This document shows positions 26,301 to 34,249 of a stretch of DNA of 64,000 bases, piece by piece; positions within the stretch are counted from its first letter, which is position 1, and every line of letters begins with the position of its first letter. This stretch comes from an uncultured Christensenella sp. (GTDB lineage: Bacteria > Bacillota_A > Clostridia > Christensenellales > Borkfalkiaceae). Under the pieces are notes generated by a model. That model was not told where the DNA came from and did not search any database. It saw only the letters and a program-made list of their open reading frames with translations. Both the position numbers and the translations under genes were made by a program. The stretch is taken from the NCBI GenBank assembly GCA_910579295.1, contig CAJTTC010000002.1:62001-126000 (forward strand). Reading direction: 5' to 3'.

Positions 26301-27364
26301 CCGTGCTTATACGCATAGTCGAGATGCTCGGTATTGTCCGCGTCGCGGTAAGTTATATAGTCGTAGTCAGCCGTATACGAATTGAAATTAAAAGCCGAAA
26401 GGTCGCCCACGTAAACGGGAACGACTTTACCTTTACTTATATTGAATGCGTTTAAATCGTAGGAGAAAGCGACGTAACCCTCGCCCTCTTCAAGATTTTC
26501 GGGAAGCGTGGCGTTGGCTAACGCAACGGCGTTTCCGTTCGTGCCGTCGCTCTCGTAGCCGAAGAGAGTTGCGCGCACGTCGTTTACAGCGCCCTTTTCA
26601 ACGTAGATTTTTTTGCCTTCGAGGTCGAGCTGTCTTTCAAGCGCTTCCTCGTCGGTGAAACGGATATCGGCGGAGAATGAATATTCCTTTACGCCGCCGT
26701 TTGCAAGCACGTTGAAGCTGAGCGCAGTTACGGGCTTGCCGTTGAACAGTTTGGGAACGGCGACCTTGTCGCTTCTGCCTGCCAGAACGTCGATTGCAGT
26801 GTACTCGCCCGTCTCGCCGTTATATCTGTACACAAGCGGACGGCTGTCCATACCCTGCCCGAAGAAGCCGCTCGGAATTATATAAGCCGTATACGCCGCA
26901 CAGCTGAAAATGAAAACCACGGCAAATACGATACCCACCCAGAGGTATTTGAGCACGCGAGAGGCGAAGAGCGCCGTCACGATAGCGCAGACGATATTCA
27001 GTCCGTGCACAACCGCCCACATAATCAGCGCGCCGTTGGTTATTACCGTGCCCGAACCGCCGAGGAGCAGACACAGCTCGATGACCATTCCGAGCGCAAA
27101 AAACAGCATATAGCTTATCCAGACGGCTATCGAATACTTGAAGCGGAAATTCGTGAAGAATAAACTGATTACGAAATATATTACGTCGAATATAAAAAGG
27201 ACGATAGGACATATGAGATATGTCGCGCCCATACCGCCGATAATCAGCAGAACGGTAATGGCAAGGTCGACCGCCGCCGCGCTTGCCGCGCACAGCAGTA
27301 ACAGCCACTTCGAGCTCTTGATATGCTTTGACGTATACGCCATTTCAGCCGATTTTTTAATCAT
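23345..27364 (-). CDS. Five-TM membrane protein with eight-repeat MBG ectodomain
   Basis: 1,339 residues. Five hydrophobic segments (about 19-44, 47-70, 77-102, 109-134, 140-168), with basic residues at the N-terminus and in loops 2 and 4, predict N-in/C-out topology, placing about 1,170 residues outside. The ectodomain starts with a BspA/LRR_5-like stretch (VPKLFNGKPVTAL), an Ig-like region, then about eight beta repeats alternating two types: one with W-x(7,9)-LVYDG or LVYN, the other with a KxSVYG opening, as in MBG (mostly beta, glycine-rich) domains. A last beta domain precedes a charged end. No LPXTG motif; the anchor is N-terminal. It is the only membrane component of the ten-gene operon and a plausible sensor or anchor. 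Confidence 0.83.
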   Translation of the reverse strand: MIKKSAEMAYTSKHIKSSKWLLLLCAASAAAVDLAITVLLIIGGMGATYLICPIVLFIFDVIYFVISLFFTNFRFKYSIAVWISYMLFFALGMVIELCLLLGGSGTVITNGALIMWAVVHGLNIVCAIVTALFASRVLKYLWVGIVFAVVFIFSCAAYTAYIIPSGFFGQGMDSRPLVYRYNGETGEYTAIDVLAGRSDKVAVPKLFNGKPVTALSFNVLANGGVKEYSFSADIRFTDEEALERQLDLEGKKIYVEKGAVNDVRATLFGYESDGTNGNAVALANATLPENLEEGEGYVAFSYDLNAFNISKGKVVPVYVGDLSAFNFNSYTADYDYITYRDADNTEHLDYAYKHGGYILSDIVGENGSVFGGVSQSTVAELKFDKIYRVTVESGNDTKYDEHEKQPEFCFDTVGGDSLGYRYLTLGKAANFTAGLNGRKGFSLKWLYYDGAVKKKLEDLPSVLGGLDGSDLTVAPLWSLNDPTVRITSTAANGAITYGEDVTFTAAAEVEAEGVELEYRWALGGEPVTDYTWTGESVSLEHPKPEVSGEYKLVVLVHGGEVTSLSSFGTASVNLNIAKKPVEFVWTAPADLVYDGADKVVRFDFDRSQLVGDDEISYTVPVGGGDDGYVSVSAGAYTVKYAGTYSPVIVVSGADAVNYDAGNSVKYSFTVDRRSIAVEWSDYDTLVYNGGMQGPKAQADGMGTDGNVVSGVTGLRVNAGDNYTATAVLGNDNYILTEATCTYSIKKAPLTVTAGKASAVYGSQPDTGAIELTYDGFVNNETAEGLGGRPDYTFAPSVGGADYSVGVYENGVAVSGYTSNNYDITYASGELTITKRPVTVGWRGTENLVYNAREKAVTAYVVNLVGNDDVSITVQGGDAINHGTHTAEATALTGARASNYELVDGLTREYTIGKASVTVTALPKSSVYGSPAVELEVAVTGEIYNDEIAYEVSWEEGVNAGDYEIVCVLTLENDNYEVICENGVYTIEPLPVEVKWEGYDRLAYNSQAKNVTAAVTNAIGEDDVSVIVTGGDAVDAGSHTAVATGLQGKDAANYSVPDGLECNYMIDPATPTIRAVDKTSVYGEPEEELTIEVIEGEIFNDELEIILSKPNNKNVGEYNIFCTTKYNPNYLVTVIPGGKYTITEREITINWSNNRNLVYDGTEKTVTAEIGGMGLAAGEGELYRFENMSATEAGTYTARFILDGSIANNYKVNNAECVYTIEQAESELTVSLNGVAVDSQTIEAFVGDVLSWECNTDEFSLITTTGGAATRDEDPQPEFSVPDADIPEDRRFSFDVAGTYEFSFTLGGRNYKEKTLIIRVTVSDKSVDDGSGETGVNDVI

Positions 27365-27384
27365 TGTCGTTTACCTTGTAATTA

Positions 27385-29082
27385 TTATTTTTTGACGGGT
27401 CCCGTAACAAACCCGTCGCTCTTTAATTCGGATTTGGACAGCACGTAGGTATCGAAGCCGAGAGCAAACACCATAGCCGTTTCGTCCTCTACGCAATACT
27501 TCTTGTCGAAAACGTGCTTTAAGCGAACGCTGTGCGGGAACATATTCGCGTACTTCGAATAGAGCTTCTTCGCCTGCGCAAGCTCCTCCCCCGCGAGATT
27601 GCCGATTGACGCGCACAGCCTGCACTGTCCGTTAACAAGGCTGTCTGCGGTAAATATTCTGCCGCACCTCTCGCAGTCGGATGCGTCCTCTTTGAGCGCC
27701 ATAGACAGTCTGTCGTGCACGAACGTCATTCTGCCCGTAAGATATTTGAAAGGTCTGTCGCCCGAATAGTCGGTATATACCACCTCGGGATAGGGGCAGT
27801 CCGCACACCTTATAACGCCGCCGACCCTGACCGCCTGACTTGCGCATACGCACGAAACGCAGGGAATTTCCAATCTGGGATTTTTACAGCTTACCGTAAA
27901 CAGGTGATTTTTCAGCTCGCTGTAACGCCTGATTTCGTCCAGCTTCTTATCGTCTATACCCAGGTTGTCGGCGGTGTAATCTATGTTGACGTGCTCGTCG
28001 TGTTTTACGCCGTCCTTATCGGTATACGAATATATAATCATATTCGACGTGACGATATTGCCGCCGTTGCAGTTGGCGCACGTCACGCTCAGACTGCCGC
28101 CGAAGCCGACAAGCACCTTTAAACACGTCTTACCGCCGAACGCCACTTCATAGTAATCGTTTATCCACCTCACGTGGGAGATGCCGAGAACCTTTACGGA
28201 CGTACAGGTTACGGGAGCGTTGTTTGTCACCGCGCGCTTTGCAAGATATTTATACGTCTTTAAATCGAAATTATCTTCGCTTACGCCCGTTTCCCGATTA
28301 GTAACCTGCTTTTCGCTGAAACACAGGCACTGCTTGAAGTTGACGGGATAGCTGCCCGCAATCAAATCCCTTACCGCCGTAACCGTCGTGGTATTAATGT
28401 TGTTGCTTTCCTCTTCGGTCAGACTTATGGGGTCGGTATTGTCCTCCGCCGCCTCCAACCTCGCGTTGATTTGCGCCGCCTCCGCGCTTGTGAGAGGCAG
28501 AACGCCGTTTTCCGCCGTACGGCGGAAATAGATTTTACACATTACTACGAAATGCGCCTGACCCGTGCCGCTGAGTTCCAGCTTTACGGAAGCGCCGTAG
28601 ATGTCCTCCGTGCCCTTGTTTTTGTCGCCGCCCTTGATAAAGGACACGTCGCGCCGCTCGAACAGCCGCCCGATAAGCTTAGCTATTCTGTCCTCGGTCG
28701 CCTTTACGTCCACCTCGCCCGAACCGCCGCACTGCCTGTATTCGATAATCGAGAAACGCTTGTGAAAGTCGCCCGCAACTCTCTCGATGAGCCTTCTCCA
28801 CTCCGACATTCCGTCGTCAAACGCCTTGCCGCGCCTTACGGGAGCAAACCACGACGCACCGTCGCGCTGCATAGCGAGGTTAACACTGTCGCCTGCCGCC
28901 GAGCCTGCTCCGCCGCCGTAAACGTACAGCGCACTGTCGGTACAAATTATCGGCTTGCCGTCGACGCCCTTTTCCACGTGCGCGATTGTGTTTTCAAGAC
29001 TGCCCGACGAAAGTATTTTTACCAAGCTTTCGTAGGTATCCTTGTATTCCGCGCCGATTAATATAGTCTTTCTCTCAGCCAT
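27385..29082 (-). CDS. Cysteine-rich protein with multiple zinc-ribbon-like motifs, 565 residues
   Basis: Unrecognised overall. The N-terminal half is alpha/beta without clear motifs. The C-terminal half has several CxxC pairs: TCANCNGG (about 338), IPCVSCVC and IRCADCPYP (about 425-450), and DCERCGRIF with QCRLCASIG (about 490-515), consistent with two or more zinc ribbons. No TM segment. The ATG follows the SNF2 helicase stop by three bases, and both proteins are Cys-rich, suggesting they form a complex. It could bind nucleic acid or protein; sequence alone does not decide. Confidence 0.72.
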   Translation of the reverse strand: MAERKTILIGAEYKDTYESLVKILSSGSLENTIAHVEKGVDGKPIICTDSALYVYGGGAGSAAGDSVNLAMQRDGASWFAPVRRGKAFDDGMSEWRRLIERVAGDFHKRFSIIEYRQCGGSGEVDVKATEDRIAKLIGRLFERRDVSFIKGGDKNKGTEDIYGASVKLELSGTGQAHFVVMCKIYFRRTAENGVLPLTSAEAAQINARLEAAEDNTDPISLTEEESNNINTTTVTAVRDLIAGSYPVNFKQCLCFSEKQVTNRETGVSEDNFDLKTYKYLAKRAVTNNAPVTCTSVKVLGISHVRWINDYYEVAFGGKTCLKVLVGFGGSLSVTCANCNGGNIVTSNMIIYSYTDKDGVKHDEHVNIDYTADNLGIDDKKLDEIRRYSELKNHLFTVSCKNPRLEIPCVSCVCASQAVRVGGVIRCADCPYPEVVYTDYSGDRPFKYLTGRMTFVHDRLSMALKEDASDCERCGRIFTADSLVNGQCRLCASIGNLAGEELAQAKKLYSKYANMFPHSVRLKHVFDKKYCVEDETAMVFALGFDTYVLSKSELKSDGFVTGPVKK

Positions 29083-29085
29083 ATT

Positions 29086-32016
29086 TTACGCCTCGTCCTC
29101 CGCTCTGTCCATAGCGAGTATATCCTGTATTTCCGCAACCTTATCCGATTCGTTGGAGAGTATTTCGCAGAAATTGTCGTCGTCCTTCTTGTAGGAATAC
29201 GTCCACAGCCCCTTGATAAACGCCGCGAACGTGCGGGCTAATATAGGTCTTATCTTGCCGCTCACCCTGTTTGCCTCACAGCTCGGGCAAGGAGCTTCCC
29301 AACGCTCGTCGAATTTTAAAACGTGCGGACGGCACAGAGAGAGCCGCGCGCCGCGCTTGCGCTCCGAACAGGTAGTGCACGGCTTAACCGCCTCCATAAA
29401 CTGCCCGACCCTGCACTTCTCGGGGCACTTGTCTTTAAGCGCGCACCGAGCGCATTTTTCCATTAAGTCCTGATCGCCTATATTGCCGTTTTCGCGATAG
29501 GCGGCAAGAGCGGGGCATTTTGCAAGCTCGCCCCCCGCGGAGAATTTAGGGCAGTGGCTCATTGCGCATATCTTGCGGCAGTAGACGTCCCTGTCGTTCT
29601 CCCTTCCCGTCGTGCACATACTGTTGCCCTCGTAAATGCACTTATAGCCCTCTGTTGCAAGAGAGCGTGAAAAGGTAGTTTTACACGTACTGCATTGGAA
29701 GTCGTGCACGTTCATTTCGCGCATAAGCGTATAGCCGCCCGCCTCGTTGCGGCACGCGTCCGTCGCACGGCATTTGAGCTTCTCGTCGTCGGTCGCCGTA
29801 AAGTGGTCGAAATCCTCCTGCGTGAACAGGCGCACCTTTTTACAGTTTTTACAGCGCACCGTTACCATATGCTCGTTGTTACTGCCCGATATGATAGTTG
29901 CGTCGCCGCTGTTGCTCGTCATCAGACCTATGCGCGTAAAGTAGGCTAACACATAGCCCTCCAACGTGTTCATATCGGCAAGCGAATATATATAGACGTC
30001 GTTCTCCTGCTTAATTCTGAACACGCGCCCTATACGCTGATCCATCGAGAGCGGGTCGGGAGTAATCTGGAAGTTGAGTATTACGTTACAAGCCTGTAAG
30101 TTCGCGCCCTCGGTAAGCTTGGCGGCGGTTGCAATCAGTATAGCGTCGCCCTTTGCCTCGAACGCCTTCTGTAATTCCGCGCCCGCTAAATCGGGGTCGA
30201 GTATTCTGCCGGCAAATTCGGGCAATTTTTTAAGCTCCGCAAGAAACTTATCGGCAAGGCACAAATTCACATCGTTGCCCGCATAGGTGTAGCCGTAGTC
30301 GCCCTTTAAGCCCCTGTCGCCGTCCTTGTCGTAGTCGAAGAACACGAGCACGCGCTTATCCCTGTGAGCCCGCAATATCTGCACCGCCTTGACGAATTTG
30401 CGCTTGAAGCCGCTTTCGCCCAAATCGACGGGCGTAACCACGTCGTCTATGTCGTATCTGCCCGTATAATAACCGAGCTGTCTGAACTGCTCCAAATAGT
30501 AATCCTTAGAGCCTCTGCGATAGCCGCATGTATCCGCACAGCCGCCGAACGCCTGCATAAGCGCCCTCACAAACTCGAACTGCCCTTGGAAACAGGAATA
30601 GTTTTCGTCGTGACAAACTCTTATAAAATCCTTTACCGAATAGAACTTGCCTTCGAGCGTGGCAACCGCTCTGTCGCTGTCTATCGCAGTGCAGTCAACG
30701 TAAATCTTTCTGTCGAACACGTTGAGCTCCACCCTGTCGGAATATCTTGCCACGGGGTAGAAATAGTAGTTTCTTATAATCTTCCTCTTTGTCTGGAAGG
30801 TGTTGGGCTGACGTATCATTATCTGCCGCAGAATGCCCTCGTGATAGGCGAGAGCGACGCTCTTGTTCACCTTCTTTCTGATCGCTTCGTTTTCGTCGAG
30901 GAATTTCTGAACGTACGAATACCTCTCGCCGTTAGACAGCGCGTAAAATCTTCTCAGCTTTCCGTCGGCAGGACCGCCGTCGCTGAAATTTACGCTGACG
31001 TACCTTTCAAACAGCGCGAGGTACGACTTTCTTATCTCTTCGTACTTAACGCGGTTGATAAACTCCATTACGGTAGTGGAGTTGTGACATATGTACTTTA
31101 TGTAGCGCGACTTGCTCTCCCTGTACTTTGCAGAACGGGCGGAGTCCGCCATATTGCGCCCGAAATCGTTCGGCAAGCCGCCCTTGCTGTCGATAAAGTA
31201 CCACAGCGGGAACATATTTTCAAGGTTGCCGTCGTGCGGGGTTGCCGAAAGAAGCAGGCAATATTCCTTGTTTGCGGCTTTTTTGCACTGCATCATAAGC
31301 GACATAAGCTTCATTGCGTTTGCGTCGTTTCCCGTCTGATCGCAGAGGTGGTGAGCCTCGTCTACGACTATTACGTCGAACAGTACTCCCGTAACGTCGC
31401 TCTCGTTCCACGCAATAAAATCGCTCCACTTAACGAGCAACGGGCGCGTAGGACTTCTTCTTCCCGCGCCGTCATACGTATACTCCAATTTTTTGTCGCC
31501 GAGCGTTTTCACCTCGCAGAGCGCACCCTTGCCCAAGCCGAAGAATATTTCAAGCGTTTCTTTCCACGCGTCGTACACCTGCTCGGGTGCGACTATGAGC
31601 ATAGATTTGACTACGCCGCGCACGGCAAGCTCGCTGAGTACCACGCACGCCTCGAAGGTCTTTCCGCTTCCGACCACATCGGCAAGCATACCGAAGCCGC
31701 GCAAACGCTTTAAAAAGTCCGCCGCCGCAACGCGCTGATGCGGCTGAATGGCAAGCCCGTCCTTATGTACGTTATAGTCGATTGCTATACCGTACTCGCC
31801 GCCGTTCTTCGCGTACATACCCGCGTCAATTTTGAGAGTGGAAAAATCGTCGTGCCTGTCAAGCTCCTCAACCGCCGAGCACAGCTCCGCCACCTGCCCG
31901 TTATAGCGCGCGGGAGTATTGTTTAAGGCGCTTCTGTTGCCGTCCATATTGAACGCCGTCGCAGGCACGTCAAGCTGAAACGCGTCGATTTCCGTAATTA
32001 CTTTCTTGTCGCTCAT
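29086..32016 (-). CDS. SNF2-type superfamily 2 helicase/translocase with cysteine-rich C-terminal region
   Basis: 976 residues. A Q-motif-like IQPHQRVAAADFL precedes Walker A MLADVVGSGKT (about 110-120); then LIVAPEQV, DEAH box VIVVDEAHHL (about 217-224) and LLLSATPHDG. The C-terminal RecA lobe has RVLVFFDYD, LIATAAKLTEGANLQ and motif VI DQRIGRVFRI. Residues from about 715 hold about 30 Cys, mostly in CxxC or CxxxC arrangement (RCKNCKK, FQCSTCK, CARCALKDKCPEKC, PCTTCSERK, PCPSCEAN), probably several zinc sites. Such translocases remodel nucleic acid-protein complexes; RNA or DNA is not decidable here. Second gene of the operon, 27 bases after the Hsp70-like gene. Confidence 0.88.
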   Translation of the reverse strand: MSDKKVITEIDAFQLDVPATAFNMDGNRSALNNTPARYNGQVAELCSAVEELDRHDDFSTLKIDAGMYAKNGGEYGIAIDYNVHKDGLAIQPHQRVAAADFLKRLRGFGMLADVVGSGKTFEACVVLSELAVRGVVKSMLIVAPEQVYDAWKETLEIFFGLGKGALCEVKTLGDKKLEYTYDGAGRRSPTRPLLVKWSDFIAWNESDVTGVLFDVIVVDEAHHLCDQTGNDANAMKLMSLMMQCKKAANKEYCLLLSATPHDGNLENMFPLWYFIDSKGGLPNDFGRNMADSARSAKYRESKSRYIKYICHNSTTVMEFINRVKYEEIRKSYLALFERYVSVNFSDGGPADGKLRRFYALSNGERYSYVQKFLDENEAIRKKVNKSVALAYHEGILRQIMIRQPNTFQTKRKIIRNYYFYPVARYSDRVELNVFDRKIYVDCTAIDSDRAVATLEGKFYSVKDFIRVCHDENYSCFQGQFEFVRALMQAFGGCADTCGYRRGSKDYYLEQFRQLGYYTGRYDIDDVVTPVDLGESGFKRKFVKAVQILRAHRDKRVLVFFDYDKDGDRGLKGDYGYTYAGNDVNLCLADKFLAELKKLPEFAGRILDPDLAGAELQKAFEAKGDAILIATAAKLTEGANLQACNVILNFQITPDPLSMDQRIGRVFRIKQENDVYIYSLADMNTLEGYVLAYFTRIGLMTSNSGDATIISGSNNEHMVTVRCKNCKKVRLFTQEDFDHFTATDDEKLKCRATDACRNEAGGYTLMREMNVHDFQCSTCKTTFSRSLATEGYKCIYEGNSMCTTGRENDRDVYCRKICAMSHCPKFSAGGELAKCPALAAYRENGNIGDQDLMEKCARCALKDKCPEKCRVGQFMEAVKPCTTCSERKRGARLSLCRPHVLKFDERWEAPCPSCEANRVSGKIRPILARTFAAFIKGLWTYSYKKDDDNFCEILSNESDKVAEIQDILAMDRAEDEA

Positions 32017-32043
32017 TTATATGTCCTCGAATTTAACCTAACG

Positions 32044-34014
32044 CTAATTTGTTTCCTTGGGTATAGGTTTTACGTTTTCAAACCGCATATCTATCTTTGT
32101 GTCCGCAACCTTGCCCGTTCCGCCGTCCTCGTACATTACGCGTATCTCCGTCTTGCCGTCGCCCGCGTTCTCGACGAATGGTTCGAGCACGGTCGAATAG
32201 GGTCGGGTCATTACGCCCTCGCGCATCTGTACTTTCGGCTCGCACTTGGTTATCTTTCTGCCGCGGTACGAGCATACGAGCCGCGCGTTCGCCCCCGAAA
32301 TGTTTTTAAGCTGAAAACGCTCGGTTACGCGCTTCCGCATCTCCGAATCGGGCGAGCCTATGCAGAGATAGGTTTCGCCGAGGTTGTCGGACACGTACTG
32401 CAACTCGCCCTCGTATTTTCTGTTTTTGACCGTACTCTTCGACAGCCTGACCGAAAAAATTTCTTCGGGCACGCTTCCGTCAAGCCCGCACTGCGCGCAC
32501 AGCTTTTCAGACTTGCTTTCGTCTATTATGTGCCCGCGCCATACGAGCACCTGCAAAATTCTGTTGCCCTTATACGACATCCACGTGCCGTAGCTATACG
32601 CGACGCCCGCGCTCACCTCGTAATTTTTCAGGGCGACTATCGCCGCGCCAACGGACGGAGCGTACACGGAATCCTCGTAGGTCTGTATCTGCAACGCGTT
32701 GTCGTTTTCGATATCGTCGTCGAACGTGCGTATGGATAGCTCGGGACGGTACGCCTTTATTCTGTCCTTAATGTACCTCAGCAAGCCCCGCGTTTCGATA
32801 AGCCCGCCCGTCAGAAACACTTTTTTTACTTCGCTGTTTATGGGCAGTTTAAGCTCGGTTATTATGTAATTTAAAATTTTCCGAGCTATGCCCGAATTGT
32901 CGGTTACGCCTATGCTGTCCTTCAATTGCTTATCGGTAAGGCTCAGCTGTATATATAAATCCCTGTGCAGGGAAACGGGCACGCCGTTTTTGAACACCTC
33001 GGAGAGCGCGGGTATACTCAAAAGCAATTTCGCCTTTTTTATCTCTTTGAGAAAAAGATATTGCTTAGTCTGCAACCCCTCCTCGAATATGTGCCCATCC
33101 TCTCCGAATGAGGGCGAGCCGACCGTTTCGCGGCGGGAAATGGATTTTTCTATGTAGTCGGCAATGCTGAAATCGACGTCGTTGCCGCCTATGTTTATCG
33201 GCATAGAGTGGTCGGCGGCGGGCTCGACCACGACCTTTCCGTCGTCGTTGATAAAGCATTTAAGCACGGAGAGGGTGTCCTCGCCCATATCGAATATGAG
33301 TATTTCCTCGTCGTTTTTGACCGCGTCGCGCTCCTTGGCGAACATACTCAGCGCCCTGCCGTTGTTCATAACCTTGAACGGAGCTTTGCCGAACGCCGCC
33401 TTTACAAGGTTTGTAAGCTCCTCAACGTACAGTTTTCCCGTCTGCGAGGGGTGCACGACCGAAATACGCAACTCGTCGAACGTCCGCTTTGCGCTCTTCT
33501 CGATTTCCGCCTTCTTGTCCGCCACAATGCCCCTGACGTACTCGAAAAATTTTCGGCACACCTGTTGCGGGGTGAGCTCCGACTTAAACGCGCGCCCGTC
33601 CTCTATGAGCCCCGCAAAATTGGAAAGGTTGCGCTGTTTGTCGGGAAAGAAGAATTTGGGGAAGAAATTATCCTTGTAATAGTAGTTACTGTTGGGATAA
33701 ATCTCCGCGCCGTTTACCGTAACGATCCGCCCGCTCTTCACCTCGGGGAACAGCAGCGACAGCAGAGTCTTAATTTTAACCACGTTTATAAAGGGCTTCT
33801 CCTCGCCCTTTTCCACGTCGCTGCCGAAAATCCAACCCGCAGCGCTGTTATAGTAAGCCACGGCGGGTATCGCTACGCGTCTTACGTTTTCCTTTTTTTC
33901 GATTTTGCCGTACACTACCTTGCTTGCGCCCCTTGCCGTACTTGTTTCGTACGCGTATGAAAGCTTTAAGGTATCGCAGCCCAAATCTATTCCGATTGAA
34001 AGGACGTTAGCCAT
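32044..34014 (-). CDS. Hsp70-like ATPase, divergent from DnaK
   Basis: 656 residues. The N-terminal nucleotide-binding domain is complete but divergent: phosphate-1 GIDLGCDT (8-15), phosphate-2 FDMGEDTLS (241-249), INIGGNDVDFSIADYI (284-299, matching the LGGDDFD region of DnaK), KKAKLLLS and adenosine motif FLTGGLIETRGL (400-411). The region after about 430 has beta-rich stretches unlike DnaK's substrate-binding domain and lacks its acidic/Gly-rich tail. It lies just beyond dnaJ, but has its own promoter and leads the ten-gene operon, so it is likely a dedicated chaperone or switch for that system. DnaJ could serve as its co-chaperone. The Hsp70/actin superfamily call is secure; the role is inferred. 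Confidence 0.88.
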   Translation of the reverse strand: MANVLSIGIDLGCDTLKLSYAYETSTARGASKVVYGKIEKKENVRRVAIPAVAYYNSAAGWIFGSDVEKGEEKPFINVVKIKTLLSLLFPEVKSGRIVTVNGAEIYPNSNYYYKDNFFPKFFFPDKQRNLSNFAGLIEDGRAFKSELTPQQVCRKFFEYVRGIVADKKAEIEKSAKRTFDELRISVVHPSQTGKLYVEELTNLVKAAFGKAPFKVMNNGRALSMFAKERDAVKNDEEILIFDMGEDTLSVLKCFINDDGKVVVEPAADHSMPINIGGNDVDFSIADYIEKSISRRETVGSPSFGEDGHIFEEGLQTKQYLFLKEIKKAKLLLSIPALSEVFKNGVPVSLHRDLYIQLSLTDKQLKDSIGVTDNSGIARKILNYIITELKLPINSEVKKVFLTGGLIETRGLLRYIKDRIKAYRPELSIRTFDDDIENDNALQIQTYEDSVYAPSVGAAIVALKNYEVSAGVAYSYGTWMSYKGNRILQVLVWRGHIIDESKSEKLCAQCGLDGSVPEEIFSVRLSKSTVKNRKYEGELQYVSDNLGETYLCIGSPDSEMRKRVTERFQLKNISGANARLVCSYRGRKITKCEPKVQMREGVMTRPYSTVLEPFVENAGDGKTEIRVMYEDGGTGKVADTKIDMRFENVKPIPKETN

Positions 34015-34059
34015 AGATAATCAGTTACTCTTAATCCCAAGATATTATTATATATAATA

Positions 34060-34088
34060 ATTGTATCACATACCGAGGCTTTAAGCAA
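34060..34088 (-). promoter_or_regulatory. Extended -10 sigma-A promoter of the ten-gene operon
   Basis: On the minus strand TTGCTT (34088-34083), 17 nt, TACAAT (34065-34060), with TG one base before the -10 box. The expected start near 34053 leaves a leader of about 39 nt before the Hsp70-like ATG. Confidence 0.78.
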
Positions 34089-34141
34089 GAGTTTAAATTT
34101 GTAAATTCTACATAATACCTCAATTTTTTACAGCTTTATTA

Positions 34142-34176
34142 TATTAAAAGCCGCCGAGCGGATAAACGCCCGACGG
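34142..34176 (-). terminator. Terminator of dnaJ
   Basis: On the minus strand CCGTCGGGCG pairs with CGCTCGGCGG (ten pairs, two of them G-U) around TTTATC, then CTTTTAATAT. It pairs fully only on this strand. It separates the dnaJ transcript from the operon promoter at 34060-34088. Confidence 0.78.
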
Positions 34177-34249
34177 ATAAAAACACAAAATTATTGAGAA
34201 GCGACAAAAAACTCATTAAAGCCAAGAACCGCGCTTGAAAGGGCGCACG

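Noticed and set aside
30364..31713. 449-residue plus-strand frame
   Set aside because: Lies wholly opposite the SNF2 helicase core, whose motifs are unmistakable; no ribosome binding site or recognisable protein.
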